The position numbers were made by a program, and so were the translations under genes. The notes beneath the pieces are model-generated. The model had not been told where the DNA came from and ran no database searches. It saw nothing but the letters and a program-made list of their open reading frames with translations. From positions 1 to 12,125 of the forward strand of contig CAMLEF010000113.1 of NCBI GenBank assembly GCA_946478675.1: a stretch of 12,125 nt of DNA. The letters run 5' to 3'. Positions 7,199 to 12,125 of this stretch are shown here, piece after piece. The stretch's first letter is position 1, and every line of letters begins with the position of its first letter. The DNA is from an uncultured Flavobacteriales bacterium. Its GTDB lineage: Bacteria > Bacteroidota > Bacteroidia > Palsa-965.

Positions 7199-7226
7199 TC
7201 AATACCCAAATCTCAATACTCAATAC
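7199..7226. repeat. Heptameric tandem array, right arm of inverted pair
   Basis: Four 7-bp units read TCAATAC, CCAAATC, TCAATAC, TCAATAC on the plus strand, the reverse complement of the GTATTGA-type array at 6774. They lie in the 73-bp gap between the fadN stop and the four-helix-bundle start. A further TCAATAC (7252-7258) occurs inside the last codons of fadN. The rest of 7171-7243 shows nothing else. Confidence 0.85.
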
Positions 7227-7243
7227 CCGTTCTTAATAGCACA

Positions 7244-9649
7244 TTAGTTTCTCAATACTTTACCACCTGTTAATATAGATTGCATTCGCTCAAGCGTCTT
7301 CCGTTCTCCGCAGAGCGAGAGGAACGCTTCCCGTTCGAGGTCGAGCAAATACTGTTCGCTGACGAGCGTCGGTTGGGAGAGATCGCCGCCGCACAAAACC
7401 CACGCGAGTTTTCTCGAGATGAGGTCGTCGTGCTCGGAGATGTAATGGCCGCTGAGCATGGAGTTCGCACCGACATACGCGAGACCGAGCGCTTGTTTGC
7501 CGAGCACGCGGATGTCTTTGCGCGGAACGGGTTTCGTGTAACCTTCGTCTGCGAGACGGGCCGCTTCCATTTTTGCTTCGGCGAGCAGACGGTTGCGGGA
7601 AACGACGACACGATCGGTGCCTTTGCGGAGATAACCGAGATCGTAGGCTTCGTATGCCGACGTTGAAACTTTCGCCTGGCCGATCGTGAGGAAGCGGTTG
7701 CGGAACAAGTTCAGCTCGACGTCGCCTTCGTGAATTTCATCGGAGAGACGCGCTGCGAATTCTTTCGTGCCGCCGCCGCCGGGAATCACACCCACGCCGA
7801 ATTCGACGAGGCCCATGTAGGTTTCCGCATGCGCAACGACAGCGTCGGCATGCAAACAGATTTCCGTTCCGCCGCCGAGCGTCATGTTGTGCGGCGCTGC
7901 AACTACAGGAATTGAAGAGTAGCGCACGCGGCTGGTCGTTGACTGGAAAGCGCGGACGGCAAAATCAAGCTCGTCCCATTCCTGTTCGACGGCAAACATG
8001 AACACCATGCCGAGGTTCGCACCTGCAGAAAAGTTCGCGCCTTCGTTCGAGATGACGAGCCCGCGGAAATCTTTCTCCGCAATGTCGATCGCGGTATTGA
8101 TGCCCTGCAGCACTTCGCCGCCGAGCGTGTTCATCTTCGTGTGGAACTCGAGGTTCAGGATGCCGTCGCCGATGTCGGTGAGCGTCGTGCCTGAATTTTT
8201 CCAGACGGTTTTCGATTCGCGCACGGAATCGAGCAGGATGAACGCTTCGGTGCCCGGGATCGTCTTGTAGGATTTCGAGGGAATATCGTAGCAAAGACGT
8301 TTTCCGTTTTCGTTCTTGTAAAACGATTTCGCGCCGGACGCGAGCATATCGTAAATCCATTGCGCCGGTTTTACGCCCGAGGTTTCCATCACTTTCACGG
8401 TTTCTGCAACACCGAGCGCATCCCATGCTTCGAATGGCCCGAGCTCCCAGCCGAAACCTGCGTTCATCGCCTGGTCGATCTTGTAGATCTCGTCGGAAAT
8501 TTCCGGGATGCGGTTGGAAACGTAAGCGAATAAACCGAAGAACGAGCTGCGGTAGAATTCACCGGCTTTGTCTTTTCCGGCCAGCAGCACTTTCATCCGG
8601 TCGCGGAGATTGTCGATCGGCTTCGTTTGTTCGAGCGTGGCGAATTTCACTTTCGCCTGCGGACGATATTCGAGTGTCTTCAGGTCGAGCGCGAGAATTT
8701 CACTTTTGCCGTTGGCGCCTTTGACTTTCTTGTAAAAGCCCTGGCCGGTTTTATCGCCGAACCATTTGTTCTCCGCCATCTTCTTCACGTAATCCGGCAG
8801 CTGGAACAACGGACGCGCTTCATCGTTCGGACAATTTTCCGCGAGACCGTTGGCCACATGCACAAGCGTATCGAGACCGACCACGTCGCAGGTGCGGAAC
8901 GTAGCTGATTTCGGACGGCCGAGCACAGGCCCTGTGAGCTTGTCGACTTCTTCAACAGTGAGCTGCATTTTCTCCACGAGATGGAACAGCGCCATGATGC
9001 CGTACACGCCGATGCGGTTCGCAATGAAAGCGGGCGTGTCTTTGCAGAGCACGGTCGTTTTGCCGAGATGCAATTCGCCGTAGTTCATCAGGAAGTCGAT
9101 CACTTCCGGTGAGGTTTCCGGCCCGGGAATAATTTCCAGCAGTCGCAGGTAACGCGGCGGGTTGAAGAAGTGCGTGCCGCAGAAATTCTTTTTGAAATCA
9201 TCCGAACGGCCCTGCGTGAGCAGGTGCACGGGAATACCGGAAGTGTTCGTCGTGATGAGCGTTCCGGGCTTGCGGAATTGCTCCACGTTCGTGAACACCT
9301 GCTGCTTGATGTCGAGACGCTCCACGACCGCTTCGATTACCCAGTCGCAGGAAGCGATGTCTTTCAGGTTGTCTTCGAAGTTGCCGGTGGTGATGCGCGA
9401 GACGAAGCTTTTCTGGTAAATAGGAGAGGGGTTGCTTTTCAGCACACCCTGCAGCGCGTCGTTCACGATCCGGTTGCGGACGGGCGGGTCCTGCAATGTT
9501 TTCCCCTTTTGTTGTTCGGTCGGCGTGAGTTCGCGCGGCACGATGTCGAGCAGCAATACTTCATGGCCGGTATTGGCGAAGTGACAGGCGATGCGGGAGC
9601 CCATCACGCCCGAACCGAGCACGGCGACTTTTCGGATGATCCTTTTCAT
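7244..9649 (-). CDS. fadN: 3-hydroxyacyl-CoA dehydrogenase / enoyl-CoA hydratase fusion (FadN type)
   Basis: This is an 801-residue bifunctional enzyme that hydrates trans-2-enoyl-CoA and oxidises the L-3-hydroxyacyl-CoA with NAD. The domain order is dehydrogenase first: NAD-binding Rossmann fold with VLGSGVMGSRIA (G12, G14, G17), active-site GTHFFNPPR (His160) with LEIIP (Glu172), C-terminal dehydrogenase domain from about 203 (CKDTPAFIANRIG) and a second similar module at about 368-450. Then comes a crotonase domain at about 490-700, with oxyanion-loop GANFSAGANL (537-546), GGGTE (592-596) and VEFGVGVIPGGGGTKE. Glu596 and Glu616 are 20 residues apart, as the two catalytic glutamates of crotonase are. 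This order is the reverse of E. coli FadB and matches B. subtilis FadN (about 790 aa). Its ATG overlaps the marR stop (ATGA), so the two are translationally coupled. Confidence 0.95.
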   Translation of the reverse strand: MKRIIRKVAVLGSGVMGSRIACHFANTGHEVLLLDIVPRELTPTEQQKGKTLQDPPVRNRIVNDALQGVLKSNPSPIYQKSFVSRITTGNFEDNLKDIASCDWVIEAVVERLDIKQQVFTNVEQFRKPGTLITTNTSGIPVHLLTQGRSDDFKKNFCGTHFFNPPRYLRLLEIIPGPETSPEVIDFLMNYGELHLGKTTVLCKDTPAFIANRIGVYGIMALFHLVEKMQLTVEEVDKLTGPVLGRPKSATFRTCDVVGLDTLVHVANGLAENCPNDEARPLFQLPDYVKKMAENKWFGDKTGQGFYKKVKGANGKSEILALDLKTLEYRPQAKVKFATLEQTKPIDNLRDRMKVLLAGKDKAGEFYRSSFFGLFAYVSNRIPEISDEIYKIDQAMNAGFGWELGPFEAWDALGVAETVKVMETSGVKPAQWIYDMLASGAKSFYKNENGKRLCYDIPSKSYKTIPGTEAFILLDSVRESKTVWKNSGTTLTDIGDGILNLEFHTKMNTLGGEVLQGINTAIDIAEKDFRGLVISNEGANFSAGANLGMVFMFAVEQEWDELDFAVRAFQSTTSRVRYSSIPVVAAPHNMTLGGGTEICLHADAVVAHAETYMGLVEFGVGVIPGGGGTKEFAARLSDEIHEGDVELNLFRNRFLTIGQAKVSTSAYEAYDLGYLRKGTDRVVVSRNRLLAEAKMEAARLADEGYTKPVPRKDIRVLGKQALGLAYVGANSMLSGHYISEHDDLISRKLAWVLCGGDLSQPTLVSEQYLLDLEREAFLSLCGERKTLERMQSILTGGKVLRN

Positions 9650-10095
9650 AATGTGCGTTTGCTGTTGCTGTTTGATCCGGCGATGGCGTTGATCTTTTCG
9701 ATGACCTCGTTAAAGACTTTCAGCTTCGCCTGGCCGATATTTTTTTCGATCGTTTCGTTGAAGGCTTTGACGGCTTTTTTTGAAATGTCGCGTTTGACTT
9801 TTCCTTTCGCGGTGAGCTGTATCATCACTTTCCGCGCGTCGGATTTGTCTTTTTTGCGGAGGATAAGTCCTTTCTCTTCCATCTGGTTGAGCGTGCGTGT
9901 CAGGCTGGTCGGTTCCATGCCGATCGCGGGGCCGATGCTCGTGGAGGGAACGCCGTTGCGGTCGTTGATCTGGAGCAGGATGAAGCCGACTGTAGTAGTA
10001 AGGTCGTGCTGCACCGCTTCATTATTGTACATCCGCGAGATGGCGTGCCAGGACTGCTTTATGCGGGAGCAATAGGTGTCTTTTTTCGTAGGCAT
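9646..10095 (-). CDS. MarR-family transcriptional regulator of the fad operon
   Basis: This is a 149-residue winged-helix regulator. The start is the ATG at 10095 (MPTKKDTYC); a TTG six codons upstream falls in the promoter box and is rejected. N-terminal dimerisation helix at about 5-30, HTH at about 49-78 (GVPSTSIGPAIGM, then EPTSLTRTLNQMEEKGLI), wing with the family-typical D-x-R (Asp86-Ala-Arg88) in KSDARKVMIQLTAKG, and C-terminal dimerisation helices at about 104-140. It precedes fadN with a 4-bp ATGA overlap, so it is the first gene of the operon and probably represses its own transcription until an acyl-CoA or fatty-acid ligand binds; this is inferred from context. B. subtilis uses the TetR-type FadR for the same genes, so the regulator type differs here. 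Confidence 0.9.
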   Translation of the reverse strand: MPTKKDTYCSRIKQSWHAISRMYNNEAVQHDLTTTVGFILLQINDRNGVPSTSIGPAIGMEPTSLTRTLNQMEEKGLILRKKDKSDARKVMIQLTAKGKVKRDISKKAVKAFNETIEKNIGQAKLKVFNEVIEKINAIAGSNSNSKRTL

Positions 10096-10110
10096 AACAG
10101 TAAGTACGAC

Positions 10111-10141
10111 CAAAGTAATAAAAAAGTATTATGCATGCATA
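10111..10141 (-). promoter_or_regulatory. Predicted marR-fadN promoter with palindromic operator
   Basis: On the minus strand TTACTTTG (10111-10118) resembles the Bacteroidota -7 element TANNTTTG with one mismatch, 15 bp upstream of the ATG. Centred about 21 bp further upstream is a perfect 12-bp palindrome, TATGCATGCATA (10130-10141), placed where the -33 element should be. A MarR dimer bound there would block polymerase, fitting autorepression. The -33 sequence itself is not recognisable. Confidence 0.5.
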
Positions 10142-10163
10142 TAAATTGACGAAAATCATAAAC

Positions 10164-10248
10164 GTTCAAAGTTTAAAGTTCAAGGTTCAAAGTTCAGGGT
10201 TCGTATTATATTAAAACGTTGAACCTTGAACCCGGAACCTTGAACTTT
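10164..10248. repeat. Solo inverted heptad array (hairpin) without a gene
   Basis: On the left are 7-bp units GTTCAAA, GTTTAAA, GTTCAAG, GTTCAAA, GTTCAGG and a partial GTTC (10164-10202). On the right, read on the opposite strand, are GTTCAAG, GTTCCGG, GTTCAAG, GTTCAAC (10218-10245). Arms 10175-10202 and 10221-10248 match at 24 of 28 positions around an 18-nt AT-rich loop. It sits between divergent marR and the small Cys-rich gene. The rest of 10142-10348 is non-coding with only the promoter-like word near 10332. It could act as a bidirectional insulator or terminator, but the U-tract is poor. Confidence 0.85.
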
Positions 10249-10331
10249 TCCCCATAAGGCAGATATTTCCCGGTTTTTTTGGACTTTCTCCGCAAAATCG
10301 ATCAGGCAGTACAACGGCTGCGTATACCCGT

Positions 10332-10339
10332 TATCTTTG
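10332..10339 (+). promoter_or_regulatory. Candidate Bacteroidota -7 promoter element
   Basis: TATCTTTG matches the TANNTTTG consensus exactly. It ends 9 bp before the ATG at 10349, so transcription from it would start only a few bases before the start codon and give an almost leaderless mRNA. No TTG was found at the usual -33 distance. Treat as tentative. Confidence 0.3.
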
Positions 10340-10348
10340 TCCTGAGAA

Positions 10349-10714
10349 ATGCGCATCCTCGCCGGCATCTGCCTGTTGATCGCTTTACTGGCGCAAACGT
10401 TCAGCAAAACGATCATCTTTTTCGCCTTCAAGACGAACCAGGATTTCATTGCGCAAAACCTCTGCGAGAACCGCCTGAATCCCGGCATGCACTGTAACGG
10501 GAAATGCCATCTCCGCAAGCAGCTCCAGAAAGACGAGCAGAAAAATCCCACGCTGCCCTCCGCGCTGAAAACCCTCGACGAAGCCCTTGCCCAATCGGAA
10601 GAACCGTCGGCAGCATCCTTCACCGCTTTTTTCTCCGGGCTGCAGGCTTACGCCGATTATCATCCGGCTTTCACTTCCCGCGAACCGGCCGATATTTTTC
10701 ATCCGCCCTGCTGA
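10349..10714 (+). CDS. Small exported Cys/His-rich protein, possible metal-handling
   Basis: This is a 121-residue protein with a hydrophobic N-terminus (about 2-17, RILAGICLLIALLAQTF) acting as signal peptide or anchor. The core NLCENRLNPGMHCNGKCHLRKQL (38-60) carries Cys39, His48, Cys49, Cys53 and His54, a metal-ligand-like cluster. After a charged linker the C-terminus ends DIFHPPC with His118 and Cys121. I recall small Bacteroidota proteins with the same C.ENR..P.M.CNGKC..KQL core and terminal IFHPP, often beside outer-membrane receptors and metal genes; they have no established function. It is read in the same direction as the barrel protein 79 bp downstream. Copper or another soft metal is my guess from the Cys/His set, not shown. 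The start ATG at 10349 has no clear SD. Confidence 0.7.
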   Translation: MRILAGICLLIALLAQTFSKTIIFFAFKTNQDFIAQNLCENRLNPGMHCNGKCHLRKQLQKDEQKNPTLPSALKTLDEALAQSEEPSAASFTAFFSGLQAYADYHPAFTSREPADIFHPPC

Positions 10715-10793
10715 ATCCTGCTGACGGTGCAGTTGTGAAATAACACTGCGCATTTTCTGAAGTCAAACAGGGAGTTTCCCTTATTTCTTATTT

Positions 10794-11801
10794 ATGATTC
10801 ACAGAACAGCATTCCTGTTCCGTGTGTCGTTGCTGGCCGCGCTGCTGATCTCCGTGCGTGCTTTCGGCTGTGATCTCTGCGGTTGTTACATCGGCGTGTT
10901 GCCGTACGACAACCAAAGCGCGATCGGGCTGATGCATCGTTACCGCATCTTCAGCGGCTACAGCACCGTCAACGGAACGATTTTTCCCCCGGGCGCCTAT
11001 CGCGTTTCACCGGCGATGTCGGCGTTGCACGGGACGGGAACCACGACACCTTCTTCGAAGGATTACGAGTCGTATAAAGTCGTTGAGCTCCGCGGGAAAT
11101 GGTTCGTCCATCCGCGCCTCGAGCTGAATTTGATTTTGCCGTACGTCGACAACCGTTCGGAGTCCGGCACAATGCGTACAAGAGCGAGCGGCATCGGCGA
11201 CATGACGTTGCTGGCGGGTTATCACCTGGTGAAAAAGCTCGGTGATGAAGGTTTCCGTCATCGTTTGGTGATCGGCGCAGGCGTCAAGCTGCCGACCGGT
11301 AACGCGTCCGTAACGGATGACGACGGCGAGCGCCTCGACTTTATGCAGCAAACAGGCACGGGCAGTACCGACGGCATCGTTTATCTCGCTTACACAGGCG
11401 GCGGGCGGCAGCTGCGTTGGGGCGCTACTTCATCCGTAAAGTTCAGCGGCACGAATCGCTACGGCGAACAGATCACGCCGGCCACCAACACGACGATGAG
11501 CGGCGGTTACCTGCTCACGTTGCACCGCTGGAATTTTTTACCGCAGGTGCAGCTGTACCAGGAATTCATGCAGGGCGTGCGTAATGGAGCAGGATTGCTT
11601 CCCGGCACCGGCATGAACTGCCTGCTCGGCGGACCGGCGCTTTCCGTTTTCCGCGGACAATTTACCATTGATGCAGGATTGCAGCTGCGGCTGTACGATC
11701 ACACGCAGGATGACAACCTGCTCAACAAAGCCCGGATGTTCTTCGGCGTCAGCTGGAGCTTCAACCAGGATAAGTTTCTCCTTCATTCAAAAAACCACTA
11801 A
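10794..11801 (+). CDS. Outer-membrane beta-barrel protein with N-terminal CxxCxC
   Basis: This is a 335-residue predicted outer-membrane protein. A signal peptide (about 1-25, LFRVSLLAALLISVRAFG) is followed at once by CDLCGCYIGVLPYDNQ (Cys26, Cys29, Cys31). The cleavage site is next to Cys26, so lipid attachment is conceivable, although the residues before it are not a standard lipobox. The remainder alternates strands of the barrel type (GLMHRYRIFSGY, LELNLILPYVDNR, DMTLLAGYHLV, FRHRLVIGAGVKLPTG, RWGATSSVKFSG, LLPGTGMNCLLGG, FTIDAGLQLRLYDH). The last strand ends FFGVSWSF, with a terminal Phe before a short tail. I recall Bacteroidota proteins with the CD.CGC start annotated only as transporter-like. 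The Cys triad suggests periplasmic metal contact. The lipoprotein gene starts 22 bp downstream, so the three plus-strand genes are probably an operon. Confidence 0.75.
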   Translation: MIHRTAFLFRVSLLAALLISVRAFGCDLCGCYIGVLPYDNQSAIGLMHRYRIFSGYSTVNGTIFPPGAYRVSPAMSALHGTGTTTPSSKDYESYKVVELRGKWFVHPRLELNLILPYVDNRSESGTMRTRASGIGDMTLLAGYHLVKKLGDEGFRHRLVIGAGVKLPTGNASVTDDDGERLDFMQQTGTGSTDGIVYLAYTGGGRQLRWGATSSVKFSGTNRYGEQITPATNTTMSGGYLLTLHRWNFLPQVQLYQEFMQGVRNGAGLLPGTGMNCLLGGPALSVFRGQFTIDAGLQLRLYDHTQDDNLLNKARMFFGVSWSFNQDKFLLHSKNH

Positions 11802-11823
11802 CTTTAAAACAATAACCTGATCC

Positions 11824-12125
11824 ATGAAAAAAGCATTCCTCTCCATTGCGGCTTTCGCACTTTCGATGGCGTTTCTCTCTTCCTGCAAAAAAGCAGGCAC
11901 CGACGGCGATGCAACGCTGGTCGTATTTGCCAAGCATCACGGCGTGACGATCCCGAACCATGCCGGTTACCCGGATAGCGTTTACGTGAAATTCAACACG
12001 CAGGAATTGCCGTCGAACCCGACGCAGAATTACGATGCGGTGTTCGTCGGCGAAGCGGGCGAAGATCATATCCACTGCGAAAACCTGCACACCGGCAAAT
12101 ATTACATTTTCGTGACCGGCTGGGA
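11824..12125 (+). CDS. Partial His-rich lipoprotein (3' end outside window)
   Basis: About 100 codons are visible before the window ends. MKKAFLSIAAFALSMAFLSSC is a lipoprotein signal with lipobox LSSC and Cys21 as the anchor. The mature part begins with a beta-rich domain (ATLVVFAKHHGVTIPNH, then YPDSVYVKF, then YDAVFVGEAGEDHIHCENLH, then GKYYIFVTGW). It looks like an immunoglobulin or carboxypeptidase-regulatory-like sandwich. The many histidines (KHHG, PNH, DHIHC, NLH) plus Cys fit a periplasmic metal-binding role, in keeping with the two upstream genes; this is inference. The start ATG at 11824 is 22 bp after the barrel gene stop, implying co-transcription. An antisense frame here is a shadow. 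Confidence 0.78.
   Translation, partial: MKKAFLSIAAFALSMAFLSSCKKAGTDGDATLVVFAKHHGVTIPNHAGYPDSVYVKFNTQELPSNPTQNYDAVFVGEAGEDHIHCENLHTGKYYIFVTGW

Larger units (their letters stand above)
6774..7226. mobile_element. Candidate non-autonomous cassette: inverted heptad arrays around a four-helix-bundle gene
   Basis: The unit consists of a 28-nt imperfect inverted repeat (6774-6801 against 7199-7226, 24 of 28 matching) enclosing one small gene of lower GC (about 40 % in a sampled line) than the fad genes on either side. The arms could fold into a long hairpin in RNA or single-stranded DNA. S23-type intervening sequences in 23S rRNA of Leptospira and Coxiella likewise carry a four-helix-bundle ORF between inverted ends. 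The resemblance is structural only, since this copy is intergenic. No transposase or target duplication was recognised, so mobility is inference. Confidence 0.4.

Noticed and set aside
9170..10075. 301-residue plus-strand frame opposite fadN and marR
   Set aside because: It spans the junction of two confidently identified minus-strand genes and has no domain or signal; long antisense frames are expected at this GC.
10096..10113. TTG start extending MarR by six residues
   Set aside because: It overlaps the promoter-like TTACTTTG box, while ATG 10095 gives the normal family N-terminus.
10164..10248. Intrinsic terminator
   Set aside because: The stem is long, but it is followed only by a short T run and its 7-bp periodicity is not explained by termination; it is kept as a repeat.
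10180..10623. 147-residue minus-strand frame over the solo hairpin and small Cys-rich gene
   Set aside because: Its C-terminal part translates the heptad repeats, and it opposes a gene with a signal sequence and conserved-looking Cys/His core.

Overview
The window looks like a chromosomal segment of a Bacteroidota bacterium of moderately high GC (core genes roughly 55-60 % in sampled lines). The signs are a FadN/FadA/FadE set typical of this phylum, weak or absent Shine-Dalgarno sequences, lipoproteins with short SSC lipoboxes, a TANNTTTG-like promoter word, a four-helix-bundle (S23/IVP) gene and heptameric intergenic repeats. No rRNA, tRNA, CRISPR array or transposase was seen.

Layout. Bases 1-1006 (+) hold the end of an MFS transporter and a lipoprotein coupled to it by an ATGA overlap. 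A bidirectional terminator (1010-1038) separates them from a minus-strand run reaching from about 10.1 kb down to 1.0 kb. In transcription order that run holds a MarR-type regulator, fadN (3-hydroxyacyl-CoA dehydrogenase/enoyl-CoA hydratase), a four-helix-bundle gene inside an inverted-repeat cassette, fadA (thiolase), fadE (acyl-CoA dehydrogenase), a low-GC winged-helix plus nucleoside-deoxyribosyltransferase-like protein, an antitoxin/RelE-ParE toxin pair, a DUF1801-YdeI protein, and a secreted protein built from a tandem duplication. From 10.35 kb onward three plus-strand genes encode exported Cys/His-rich proteins: a small CxGKC protein, an outer-membrane barrel with an N-terminal CxxCxC, and a lipoprotein cut off by the window edge. 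They are probably one metal-related locus.

Working together. MarR plus FadN-FadA-FadE form a complete beta-oxidation spiral. The dehydrogenation, hydration, second dehydrogenation and thiolysis steps are all present, in the same fadN-fadA-fadE order as in Bacillus subtilis but under a MarR-type regulator. A 12-bp palindrome over the predicted marR promoter is the likely operator.

The most unusual structure is a pair of inverted arrays of 7-bp units. One pair (GTATTGA-type) brackets the four-helix-bundle gene inside the fad operon. A second pair (GTTCAAG-type) forms an empty hairpin upstream of marR. Both have 28-nt arms matching at 24 of 28 positions. They suggest a family of small non-autonomous elements, one loaded with a gene and one solo. 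The low-GC gene next to fadE and the toxin-antitoxin pair suggest a small accessory or defence insertion between the fad operon and older neighbours.
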